Assembly (NCBI RefSeq): GCF_014646355.1 | Contig: NZ_BMNH01000035.1 | Location: 1-64,000 of the forward strand | Source: Nonomuraea cavernae | GTDB lineage: Bacteria > Actinomycetota > Actinomycetes > Streptosporangiales > Streptosporangiaceae | Direction of reading: 5' to 3' | Length of the DNA stretch: 64,000 nt | Shown: piece by piece, positions 7,835-15,510 of the stretch | Layout of the letters: each line of letters opens with the position of its first letter | Numbering within the stretch: the stretch's first letter is position 1 | The notes under the pieces: model-generated | Databases searched by the model: none | Seen by the model: the letters and a program-made list of their open reading frames with translations, nothing else | What the model was told of the DNA's origin: nothing | Program-made: the position numbers and the translations under genes

Positions 7835-7906
7835 ATGAAAGCGATCGTTTGTTCACATGATGGTTCGCCGGTCACACCGGTGCGAGAAAGGGGCCGTGAC
7901 AGATGA
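7835..7906 (+). CDS. 23-codon open frame coupled to the nitrile hydratase beta gene
   Basis: The frame ATG 7835 to TGA 7906 encodes MKAIVCSHDGSPVTPVRERG plus three residues. Its stop overlaps the ATG of the beta-subunit gene (ATGA at 7903-7906), so translation through it could feed ribosomes into that gene. The first residues resemble the start of zinc alcohol dehydrogenases, so it may be a leftover fragment. A good ribosome binding site for the beta gene (GAAAGGGG, 7886-7893) lies inside it. Function is unproven. Confidence 0.3.
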   Translation: MKAIVCSHDGSPVTPVRERGRDR

Positions 7907-8625
7907 ACGGCGCACATGACGTCGGCGGCGTCCTCGGCTTCGGGCCGGTGGTCAGCGAACCCGACGAGCCGGTCTTCAGCGCCGACTGGGAACGCCAGGC
8001 CTTCGCGATCGCCATCGCCTCGCTGTGCCAGGGCGTGGCCGCCGCGGACGAGAACCGCAACGCGATCGAGCGCATGGGCAACGTCGCCTACCTCTCGACC
8101 AGCTACTACGAGCACTGGCTGGTGGCGATGGAGAAGCTGCTGGTGCAGAAGGGCATCATCGACGAGCAGGAACGCGTGGAGAGGGTGCGGGCCTTCCTGT
8201 CCGGGAGGTCTCTGCCGAGTCGTGAGTCCGTGCCGGACGACGGCGAGCTGGCTCGAACGGTGCGCGACGCCATCGCCACCGGTGGCCCATCCGTGAGGGA
8301 GACGGGTGCCACGCCGAAGTTCGCGATCGGCGACGAGGTGGTCACCACCCCGTGGATCTCGCGCACCCACACTCGGCTGCCCGGCTACGCCCGCGGTAAG
8401 CGCGGCACGATCATCGCCTACCACGGGTCCCACGTACTGCCGGACAGCAGAGCCCACCTTCGGGGTGAGAACCCCGAACCTCTCTACACCGTCCGCTTCG
8501 ACGCCCATGACCTGTGGGGCGACGAGGCGGAGGCACAGGCGGGGTGCGTGCACCTCGATCTGTGGGAGAGCTATCTGATCGAGCGAACGTCGGACGGCGA
8601 GAACATGGAGAACAGCCGGTCATGA
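7903..8625 (+). CDS. nthB: Nitrile hydratase beta subunit
   Basis: The 240-residue beta subunit pairs with the alpha subunit to hydrate nitriles to amides in the cytoplasm. Family landmarks are MNGAHDVGGVLGFGPV at the N-terminus, YLSTSYYEHWLVAMEKLLVQ near 66-85, the SH3-like C-terminal barrel with RTHTRLPGYARGKRGTI, and LYTVRFDAHDLWGDEAE near 195-211. Length is normal for cobalt-type enzymes. Beta precedes alpha, the order seen in cobalt-type clusters. The next gene overlaps its stop by ATGA. Confidence 0.95.
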   Translation: MNGAHDVGGVLGFGPVVSEPDEPVFSADWERQAFAIAIASLCQGVAAADENRNAIERMGNVAYLSTSYYEHWLVAMEKLLVQKGIIDEQERVERVRAFLSGRSLPSRESVPDDGELARTVRDAIATGGPSVRETGATPKFAIGDEVVTTPWISRTHTRLPGYARGKRGTIIAYHGSHVLPDSRAHLRGENPEPLYTVRFDAHDLWGDEAEAQAGCVHLDLWESYLIERTSDGENMENSRS

Positions 8626-9227
8626 GCGGACATCACCCCGAGCAGATGAGCGAGGTCGAGGCGCGAGCCCGAGCTCTGGAGTCGTTGCTGTACGAGAAAG
8701 GCATGCTCACCCCCTCGGCCGTGGACGCCATCGTCGACGCCTTCGAGCACGAGATCGGACCGCTCAACGGCGCGAAGGTCGTCGCCCGCGCCTGGGTGGA
8801 CCCGGAGTACCGTGAGCGGCTGCGCGCCAACGCGACCGCCGCCATCGCCGAGCTGGGCTTCGCCGGCACACAGGGCGAGCACATGGTGGCCGTCGAGAAC
8901 ACACCCGAGGTGCACAACGTCGTGGTCTGCACGCTGTGCTCGTGTTATCCGTGGCCGGTCCTGGGCCTGCCGCCCAAGTGGTACAAGGATCTCGCCTACC
9001 GCTCCCGTGTCGTCCTGGAGCCCCGCGCGGTGCTGAAGGAGTTCGGCACCGAGCTCCCCGACGAGGTGGATGTGAGGGTGTGGGACTCCAGCGCCGAGAT
9101 CCGCTACCTGGTGATTCCCGAGCGTCCGGCCGGCACCGAAGACATGACCGAGGAGCAACTGGCCGGCCTCGTCACGAGAGACTCGATGATCGGCGTCGCC
9201 CCGGCACTGGTCCCGGACAGGAGATAG
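8622..9227 (+). CDS. nthA: Nitrile hydratase alpha subunit, cobalt type
   Basis: The 201-residue catalytic subunit carries the metal site CTLCSC at residues 103-108. Thr in the second position marks the non-corrin cobalt type; iron enzymes have Ser there. The cysteines (C103, C106, C108) bind the metal, and two are normally oxidised to sulfinic and sulfenic forms. YPWPVLGLPPKWYK and YRSRVVLEPRAVL follow as in the family. ATG 8622 overlaps the beta stop. No amidase gene is in the cluster, so amide breakdown must be encoded elsewhere if it occurs. Confidence 0.95.
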   Translation: MSGHHPEQMSEVEARARALESLLYEKGMLTPSAVDAIVDAFEHEIGPLNGAKVVARAWVDPEYRERLRANATAAIAELGFAGTQGEHMVAVENTPEVHNVVVCTLCSCYPWPVLGLPPKWYKDLAYRSRVVLEPRAVLKEFGTELPDEVDVRVWDSSAEIRYLVIPERPAGTEDMTEEQLAGLVTRDSMIGVAPALVPDRR

Positions 9228-9229
9228 TC

Positions 9230-9559
9230 ATGGAACCGACCGTAGTGATCAACGACATGGCGGAAGCGGCGGACGCACCCCCACGCAGCAATGGCGAACT
9301 CGTCTTCGAGGCCCCCTGGCAGGGCCGCGTCTTCGGGATCGCCGTCGCGCTCCAGGAGCGGCAGGCCATCGGGTGGAACGACTTCCGCGACCGGCTGGTG
9401 CAGGCCATCACCGAAGGCGAGACCGGAGGCGAGGCGTACTACGAGAGCTGGCTGAAGGCACTCGATTCCATTTTGGTGGATTCGGACCACATCGACGCGG
9501 CCGAGCTGGAACAGCGAACTCGCGACTACCTCAACGGTGAGCGCGACGAGATCTTCTGA
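9230..9559 (+). CDS. Nitrile hydratase accessory protein
   Basis: This 109-residue protein is homologous to the N-terminal half of the beta subunit (FEAPWQGRVFGIAVALQERQ, then AYYESWLKALDSILV). In cobalt systems such small beta-like proteins act as the activator that delivers the metal by self-subunit swapping with apo-alpha. It starts 2 bases after the alpha stop with AGGAGA overlapping that gene. It ends the operon; a strong inverted repeat follows. Confidence 0.85.
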   Translation: MEPTVVINDMAEAADAPPRSNGELVFEAPWQGRVFGIAVALQERQAIGWNDFRDRLVQAITEGETGGEAYYESWLKALDSILVDSDHIDAAELEQRTRDYLNGERDEIF

Positions 9560-9576
9560 CCACCGACGCGCCCGTT

Positions 9577-9619
9577 CTCCGAGGTGGGTGATCGTCGACG
9601 ACGATCACCCACCTCGGAG
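9577..9619. terminator. Large hairpin terminator after the nitrile hydratase operon
   Basis: Perfect 21-bp inverted repeat: the left arm 9577-9597 begins CTCCGAGGTGGG and the right arm 9599-9619 ends CCCACCTCGGAG, with essentially no loop. It lies between the convergent nitrile hydratase and tctA genes and can end transcription from both. There is no clear T-run, as is common in high-GC actinomycetes. Confidence 0.7.
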
Positions 9620-9678
9620 GAGCCCACGGATCGGCTCAACCGGACGGACCCCGAGAGCGAACGAGAACCGAAGAGTCC

Positions 9679-11184
9679 CTAGTCATCTTCCGTGAACACC
9701 ACCTCGCGGCGCCTGCGGATCGCCGGGAGGACGGCGACGACGAGCGCCGCCACGGTCAGGGCCAGGAGCACCGCGGAGATCGGCCGGGTCAGGAAGACCG
9801 ACGCGTCGCCGCGGGAGATGATGAGCGCCCGCCGCAGGTTCTCCTCAAGCAACGGGCCGAGAACGAAGCCGAGCAGCAGTGGCGCCGGCTCGCAGCCACA
9901 TTTGATCAGGATGTAGCCCAGGATCCCGAAGAACGCGATCGCGTAGACGTCGAACGCGTTGAACCCCAGCGAGTACGTGCCGATCGCGGCGAACAGGATG
10001 ATCATCGGGAACAGCACCTGGTACGGGATGCGCAGCATGCGCACCCACAGGCCGATCAGCGGCAGGTTCAGCAGCACGAGCAGCACGTTGCCGATCCACA
10101 TCGACGCGATCAGGCCCCAGAACAGCGCCGGTTCGTCGGTGATGACGTTCGGGCCGGGGGTGATGCCGTGGACGATGAACGCGCCGACCATCAGCGCCAT
10201 GACCGGATGGGCGGGCAGCCCCAGGGTGAGCAGCGGGACGAACGACGTCTGCGCGGCGGCGTTGTTCGCCGACTCGGGGCCGGCGACACCCTCGATCGCG
10301 CCGTGCCCGAACTCCTGCCGCCGCTTCGAGACCCGCTTCTCGACGGCGTACGAGGTGAACGAGGCCAGCACGTGGCCACCGCCGGGCAGGACGCCGAGCG
10401 CGGCGCCGAGACCGGTGCCGCGCAGGATCGGGCCGACCATCCGGCGCCGGTCCTCGCGGGTCGGCCAGAGGTTCTTCACCTTGCCGACGATCGCCGTACG
10501 GGTCTGCTCGTTCTCCAGGTTGCGCAGGATCTCGGCCACCCCGAACATGCCGACGGCGACCGACACGAAGTCGATGCCGCCGTACAGCTCGCGCTGGTCG
10601 AAGACGAACCGGGGGGTGCCGGTGTAGAGGTCCTGGCCGATCGTGCCGAGCAGGACGCCGAGCGCGATCATCGCCAGTGCCTTGAGCGCGGTGCCGCGCG
10701 CCAGCGCGATCGACACGATCAGGCCGAGCAGCACCAGCGAGAAGTATTCGGCCGGGCCGAACTGTAACGCGACGCGGGCCAGCGGCGGGGCCGCGACGGC
10801 CAGCGCGACGGTGGCCACCGTACCCGCGATGAAGGAGCCGATCGCGGCGGCCGCCAGAGCCGCGCCGGCCCGGCCCTGCCGGGCCATCTCGTGCCCGTCC
10901 AGCGCGGTGACCGCCGCCGACGACTCACCGGGCAGGTTGATCAGGATGGCGGTCGTCGAGCCGCCGTACTGTGCGCCGTAGTAGATGCCGGCCAGCATGA
11001 TCAGCGCCGTCACCGGCTCGAAGCTGAACGTGATCGGCAGCAACATCGCCACCGTCGCCGTCGGCCCGATGCCGGGCAGCACGCCCACCAGCGTGCCGAG
11101 CAGCACTCCCACGAAGCAGTAGAGGACGTTCTGGACCAGCAGGGCCGTGGAGAAGCCGAGCGCGAGGTTGTCGAGAAGTTCCAT
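9679..11184 (-). CDS. tctA: Tripartite tricarboxylate transporter, large membrane subunit TctA
   Basis: The 501-residue permease is the large subunit of a TTT-family importer that works with TctB and a periplasmic-type binding protein. The typical features are LVGVLPGIGPTATVAMLLP near 37-55, YYGAQYGGSTTAILINLPGE near 67-86 and GHEMARQGRAG, with about eleven to twelve helices. Its start is 20 bases after the tctB stop, so the order of transcription is tctC, tctB, tctA. Likely substrates are citrate or other carboxylates. Confidence 0.92.
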   Translation of the reverse strand: MELLDNLALGFSTALLVQNVLYCFVGVLLGTLVGVLPGIGPTATVAMLLPITFSFEPVTALIMLAGIYYGAQYGGSTTAILINLPGESSAAVTALDGHEMARQGRAGAALAAAAIGSFIAGTVATVALAVAAPPLARVALQFGPAEYFSLVLLGLIVSIALARGTALKALAMIALGVLLGTIGQDLYTGTPRFVFDQRELYGGIDFVSVAVGMFGVAEILRNLENEQTRTAIVGKVKNLWPTREDRRRMVGPILRGTGLGAALGVLPGGGHVLASFTSYAVEKRVSKRRQEFGHGAIEGVAGPESANNAAAQTSFVPLLTLGLPAHPVMALMVGAFIVHGITPGPNVITDEPALFWGLIASMWIGNVLLVLLNLPLIGLWVRMLRIPYQVLFPMIILFAAIGTYSLGFNAFDVYAIAFFGILGYILIKCGCEPAPLLLGFVLGPLLEENLRRALIISRGDASVFLTRPISAVLLALTVAALVVAVLPAIRRRREVVFTEDD

Positions 11185-11204
11185 GCCTCATTCCGGATGT
11201 CGCG

Positions 11205-11666
11205 TCAGAACCCCAGCCACGGACCCCATAGCGGGATCCGCACCTGAAGTCCGACGACGAAGATGAGCGTGGCGGCCGTGGTCAGCCCGGCGGTCACGGC
11301 CACGGCCATGACCGGTCGTACGCGCGCACTGGCCAGCGTGGTGAGCAGGGCGGTCACCGCCGACGTCGGCACGAATCCGAGCCCCCGTACGGTGAATCCG
11401 AAGAACACCAGCGCGAGCACGATGACGGCGACCGCGCGCCACGGGATCGGCCCGAACGCGACCACCTCGCCGGCGATGAGTCCCTTGACGACGATCGCCA
11501 GGCCCAGCGCGGCCACGATCAGGCCGACCAGCAGCGGGAAGGCGCCGGGGCCCATCCGCAGCGGGGTGCCCAGCTGGTAGCCGAGCGACCCCACCACGAA
11601 CGCGCCACCGATCAGGACGAAGATGCCCCCGGCGAGGACGTCCGGTAAGGACCGGCGGCGCTCCAT
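11205..11666 (-). CDS. tctB: Tripartite tricarboxylate transporter, small membrane subunit TctB
   Basis: Small 153-residue membrane subunit with four hydrophobic helices (about 10-28, 40-60, 74-90 and 118-145), the usual TctB size. Motifs such as GPGAFPLLVGLIVAALGL near 37-54 fit the DUF1468/TctB family. It sits between tctC and tctA, and the tctC stop is one base from its ATG, so the three are translated from one message. Confidence 0.88.
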   Translation of the reverse strand: MERRRSLPDVLAGGIFVLIGGAFVVGSLGYQLGTPLRMGPGAFPLLVGLIVAALGLAIVVKGLIAGEVVAFGPIPWRAVAVIVLALVFFGFTVRGLGFVPTSAVTALLTTLASARVRPVMAVAVTAGLTTAATLIFVVGLQVRIPLWGPWLGF

Positions 11667-11667
11667 C

Positions 11668-12693
11668 TCAGGAGGCCTTGACGCCGGCGTCGGCGATGAC
11701 CTTCGCCCAGGTGCCGAGTTGCTCTTCGAGCTTGGCCCGGTGCGCCTGCGGGGTCGCGTTCTCGGCCGTGACCGGCGCGGTGCCGAGCTTGGCCATCTGG
11801 TCGATGACCTTCTGGTCGGCCAGGGCCGTCTTCAGCGCCTCGGACAGCTTCTGGACGACCTCCTGCGGCGTGCCCTTCGGGACGTAGAGGCCGTGCCACA
11901 CGCTGACCTGGAGCTGGGGCAGCCCGGCCTCGGCCGTGGTGGGCACGTCGGGCAGGCTCTTCACCCGCTCCGGCGTGGTGACCGCGTACGCCTTCACCTC
12001 CCCGGCGGAGATCTGGCCGCTGGTGTTGGTCGTCTGGTCGCACATGAAGTCGACCTGGCCGCCGACGAGGTCGGTCAGCGCGGGGCCGGTGCCCTCGTAC
12101 GGGACCTCCTGCAGCTTGACACCGGCGGCGCTCTGGAACAGCAGGCCGCACAGGTGGGACGCGGCGCCGATGCCGGCGTTGGCCAGCGTGACCTTGTCGG
12201 CGTTCGCCTTCACGTGGGTCACGAGGTCCTTGAGCGTCGCGGGCGCGAAGTCCTTGCGGGCGACGACCGTCATCGGCACTTCGGTGACCAGACCGACCAT
12301 CTCGAAGTCCTCGAGCGGTTTGTAGCCCAGGTTCTGGTACAGGGCGGGTGCCGTGGACATGCCGATGTGGTGCATGAGCACGGTGTAGCCGTCGGGGTCG
12401 GCCCGCGCGACCTCGCCGGCGCCGACCGTGCCGCCGGCGCCCTCGACGTTCTGGACGACGACCTTGCCGCCGAGCTTGGCGGCCATCGGCTCGGCCAGCA
12501 TGCGGGTGACGGTGTCCGTCGGGCCGCCCGCGCTGAACGGCACGACGAACGTGATGTTCTGGTCCGGATAACCACCGCTGGTGGCACCTCCGCCGGTGGT
12601 GCCCCCGTTGCCGGCACAGGCGGCGACTAGCGAAAAGACACCGATCGCGGCGATCATCCGCGCGGCAGCCCGGCACCTGCTGGTCGTTCTCAT
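11668..12693 (-). CDS. tctC: Tripartite tricarboxylate transporter substrate-binding lipoprotein TctC
   Basis: The 341-residue extracytoplasmic binding protein has a lipoprotein signal peptide: basic start, hydrophobic core and lipobox LVAAC with the modified cysteine at residue 26. The mature domain is Bug/TctC type, with YPDQNITFVVPFSAGGPTDT near 42-61 and VQNVEGAGGTVGAGEVARA near 78-96. It delivers a carboxylate to TctAB. In related Bordetella systems the binding protein also signals to the sensor kinase; the TctD/TctE-like pair here is divergent. Two direct repeats (12773-12820) lie in the shared promoter region. Confidence 0.92.
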   Translation of the reverse strand: MRTTSRCRAAARMIAAIGVFSLVAACAGNGGTTGGGATSGGYPDQNITFVVPFSAGGPTDTVTRMLAEPMAAKLGGKVVVQNVEGAGGTVGAGEVARADPDGYTVLMHHIGMSTAPALYQNLGYKPLEDFEMVGLVTEVPMTVVARKDFAPATLKDLVTHVKANADKVTLANAGIGAASHLCGLLFQSAAGVKLQEVPYEGTGPALTDLVGGQVDFMCDQTTNTSGQISAGEVKAYAVTTPERVKSLPDVPTTAEAGLPQLQVSVWHGLYVPKGTPQEVVQKLSEALKTALADQKVIDQMAKLGTAPVTAENATPQAHRAKLEEQLGTWAKVIADAGVKAS

Positions 12694-12772
12694 ATCGCGG
12701 CCTCCTCGTCAGCGCATTCGCGTTCGTCGGTGAGTGCGCCGCCTCAGTCTGGGCTGGCGGGGACGCGGATAG

Positions 12773-12820
12773 TGTCAGAGGAATCCCAAGGAATGCGGCA
12801 GATGTCAGAGAAATCCCAAG
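12773..12820. promoter_or_regulatory. Two 18-bp direct repeats, probable response-regulator sites
   Basis: TGTCAGAGGAATCCCAAG (12773-12790) and TGTCAGAGAAATCCCAAG (12803-12820) differ at one base and are 30 bp apart, about three helical turns. They lie between the divergent tctC and tctD genes. OmpR-family regulators usually bind direct repeats, so these are likely sites for the TctD-like regulator controlling both directions. Confidence 0.65.
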
Positions 12821-12865
12821 ACTGAAGGGCTAACACGCGCGTCGAGCCGGGTCGTACAATCCGGT

Positions 12866-13549
12866 ATGCGGATCACCATCATCGAAGATGACGACCGCGT
12901 GGCGCGCGGTCTGGTGACCGTCCTGGCCCAGGCGGGCTTCGAGGTCCACCGCATCGCCACCGCCGCCGAGGCCGTGCGTGCCGCCCCGTCCGATGTGGTC
13001 CTCGTCGACCTGGGCCTGCCCGACGGCGACGGACTCGACGTGATCCGCAAGCTGCGCGACCGCCCGGAGACCGCCGTCATCGCCGTGACGGCACGCTCGG
13101 AGGAGCATGAGCGGGTCCGTGGCCTGCGCGCCGGCGCCGACGACTACATCGTCAAACCGTTCGGCATCCCCGAGCTGCTCGCCCGGATCGACGCCGTCCT
13201 GCGGCGCACCCGCGTGGCCCGCGCCCTGAGCCACCCGGACGAGCCGCTCGTCCTCGGCCCGATGCGGATCGGCATCGGCACCCGCGAGGTCACCGTCGAC
13301 GGCACGCCCCTGACGCTGACCCGCAAGGAGTTCGAGCTGCTCCTGCTGCTGGCCCGGCGGGCGCCGAACGTGGTCAGCCGCGACGTCATCCTCGACCAGA
13401 TCTGGGGCGCGACCTGGGAGTCCTCAAGCCGCACCCTGGACACCCACATCGCGGCGTTACGCCACAAACTCGGGCCGGCCGTGCTCATCGGCACGCTCCA
13501 CGGGGTCGGCTATCGGCTCCTGGCCGACCGGCCGGAGCTCACCGGCTGA
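12866..13549 (+). CDS. tctD: OmpR-family response regulator (TctD-like)
   Basis: A 227-residue regulator. The receiver domain has acidic residues D8-D9, phosphoacceptor D48 in VLVDLGLPDGDG, T75 and K97. The C-terminal winged helix spans about 125-222 and ends with GTLHGVGYRL. It is divergent from tctCBA and 6 bp before the sensor kinase gene, the classic arrangement for tricarboxylate uptake control. The direct repeats at 12773-12820 are candidate binding sites. Substrate specificity is inferred from context only. Confidence 0.9.
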   Translation: MRITIIEDDDRVARGLVTVLAQAGFEVHRIATAAEAVRAAPSDVVLVDLGLPDGDGLDVIRKLRDRPETAVIAVTARSEEHERVRGLRAGADDYIVKPFGIPELLARIDAVLRRTRVARALSHPDEPLVLGPMRIGIGTREVTVDGTPLTLTRKEFELLLLLARRAPNVVSRDVILDQIWGATWESSSRTLDTHIAALRHKLGPAVLIGTLHGVGYRLLADRPELTG

Positions 13550-13555
13550 CCCGCC

Positions 13556-15064
13556 GTGCACCGTCGCCTGCTGGTCGTCCTGGTCCCCCTCGCGGTGCTG
13601 CTCGTCACGGCGCTCGGGGTGCCGCTCGGTGTCACCGTGGCCGAACGGGAGGTGCAGGAGACGTACGTCGACCGGCTCAACGACGTCGGCCGGTTCGCGT
13701 CGCTGGCCGAGACCGCGCTGTCCACCGGGCGTACCGAGGCGCTCCAGCAGGAGCTCGCGCGCTACCACGAGCTGTACGGCATCCCGGTCGCGGTGATCGA
13801 CACGTCGGGCACGGTGCTGCTCGGGCCGGCGGGCGCTTACGAGAAGGCGGCGCGGGCCGAGCCCGCGCTGCCCCGGATCGTCACCGCCGCGCTGGCCGGA
13901 GCGAGGCCCGAGCCGTCCGGGAAATGGGCCCCCTGGGACGACTCCGCGCTCGTGGTCGCCGAGCCGGTGGGCCGGGACAGCGAGGTCGTCGGCACCGTCG
14001 TGACGATCTCCGACCTGTCGCGCACGCGCCACCGCATCCTCGTGCGATGGGCGCAGCTCGCCGGGCTCGGGCTGCTGCCGTTGATCGCGCTGGTGACCGT
14101 CGCCTGGCCGGTGTCGGCGTGGGTGCTGCGGCCGGTGCGGGAGCTGGACGCGGCGAGCTCGCGGATCTCACAGGGCGACCTCACGATCCGCGCGGACGCC
14201 GAGGCCGGCCCGGTCGAGCTGCGGCGGCTGGCGGAGTCGTTCAACACCATGATGGACGCGGTCGAGAACGCCGTGCAGCGGCAGCGGGCGTTCGTGTCCG
14301 ACGCGTCGCACCAGTTGCGCAACCCACTGACCAGCCTCCGGCTCGCCGTGGAGAGTCTGGAACCACATCTGCGCGCGACCGGCGACGGGCGGCAGGTGTA
14401 CGACGTCGCCGTCGACGAGCTGAAGGCGATGCAGCGGCTGCTGAACTCGCTGCAGGCCAGCGCGCGGATGGAGAGCATCCGGACGGCGTCGCCGGTGGAT
14501 CTCGACGCGGTGCTGGCGACCCGGGTCGACCGGTGGCGGGCGCTGACCGCGACGGCGGGCCAGACGCTGGCGGTGGACGTGCCGCCGGGACTCCGGTTGC
14601 TGGAGCCGTCGGGGGGCCTGGGCAGCATCCTGGACGAGCTGATCAGCAACGCCTTACGGCTGTCGGACGCGCGGGTGGTGGAGGTGACCGCCCAGGTCGT
14701 CCCTGGCGGGACGGATGCGGGACACGGCCGCCCTGGCGGAGCGGACACCGGACCCGGCGACGGCGCGGCGCCCGGAGGCGTGGTCACGATCGCCGTCCGT
14801 GACGACGGCCAGGGGATCGACGCGTCCGAACGGGCCCAGGCGCTCCAGCGGTTCTGGCGGTCGCCGCGGCACCAGAACGTGGCCGGGACCGGCCTGGGGC
14901 TGGCCATCTGCGCCGACCTGGTCGAGGCGGCCGGGGGCGAGCTGCGGCTGGAGGACGGCCTGCCGCGTCCGGACGGGTCCGGGCACGGATTCGCCGCGGT
15001 GATCGCGTTGCCGGTCGTGCCGCGCGCTTCGTCATCCGACACCCTGGCTCCATCACCGCTCTGA
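13556..15064 (+). CDS. tctE: Sensor histidine kinase (TctE-like)
   Basis: A 502-residue membrane kinase. An N-terminal helix (about 4-25) is followed by an extracytoplasmic sensor region, a second helix (about 162-182) and a HAMP linker. The H-box FVSDASHQLRNPLTSLR has the phosphorylated H252. The ATP-binding domain has DELISNALRL (N-box), DDGQGID and GTGLGLAICADLVE. An Ala/Gly/Pro-rich insert (about 385-402) interrupts it. Start is GTG without a strong ribosome binding site, 6 bases after the regulator stop. It probably senses a carboxylate, alone or through TctC or the TAXI lipoprotein located past the RloAB insert. Confidence 0.9.
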   Translation: MHRRLLVVLVPLAVLLVTALGVPLGVTVAEREVQETYVDRLNDVGRFASLAETALSTGRTEALQQELARYHELYGIPVAVIDTSGTVLLGPAGAYEKAARAEPALPRIVTAALAGARPEPSGKWAPWDDSALVVAEPVGRDSEVVGTVVTISDLSRTRHRILVRWAQLAGLGLLPLIALVTVAWPVSAWVLRPVRELDAASSRISQGDLTIRADAEAGPVELRRLAESFNTMMDAVENAVQRQRAFVSDASHQLRNPLTSLRLAVESLEPHLRATGDGRQVYDVAVDELKAMQRLLNSLQASARMESIRTASPVDLDAVLATRVDRWRALTATAGQTLAVDVPPGLRLLEPSGGLGSILDELISNALRLSDARVVEVTAQVVPGGTDAGHGRPGGADTGPGDGAAPGGVVTIAVRDDGQGIDASERAQALQRFWRSPRHQNVAGTGLGLAICADLVEAAGGELRLEDGLPRPDGSGHGFAAVIALPVVPRASSSDTLAPSPL

Positions 15065-15510
15065 AGTCCTGCTGGCATAGGAATTGGTTGCTGAGGTCTC
15101 CGTCAAACATCAACAGCTTCCGTGTTGATCTCCACACTCACGGTGGGCATATTGTCATGATATGTAACCTAATATCCTATCTAGTAGAAAGAGTTAGCTC
15201 TCCCTATCGTGATCCTCTGGCACGGATACTGACTCCGCGACTGAAGTGAGAGCGGTTGCTGAAGGGGCGTAGAAGCGGGAGCTTGACGTACCGCTCGCCC
15301 TGCTCAAGGCAGCTTCTTGGGTGCAGCCATCTTCGCCCTGCGACCCGAGAAAGGGTGGGCTCTAGCAGTGGGATACATCATTTTTTGCCGAAAGCGGATC
15401 TAAGACCCTATCCTCCTTCAGGTTTTAGAGCCATAATCCTCATAGACTGAGGCGTGGGGTGCGTAGACTCACCCCTGGACTACAGAGCAATCTGCCCGAC
15501 AGGAGGCCTG
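15065..15510. other. AT-rich upstream region of the RloAB insert
   Basis: This 446-bp stretch has no supported gene. It starts the composition change: 15140-15190 is strongly AT-rich, in sharp contrast to the flanking kinase gene, and a TTGTCA hexamer there could be part of a promoter. A 64-codon TTG-start frame at 15256-15450 has no family features and irregular codon use. The stretch probably arrived with the defence genes and holds their control region. Confidence 0.4.

Noticed and set aside
15256..15450. A 64-codon TTG-start frame before the RloA-like gene
   Set aside because: No ribosome binding site, no recognisable product, and composition fits an AT-rich non-coding control region.
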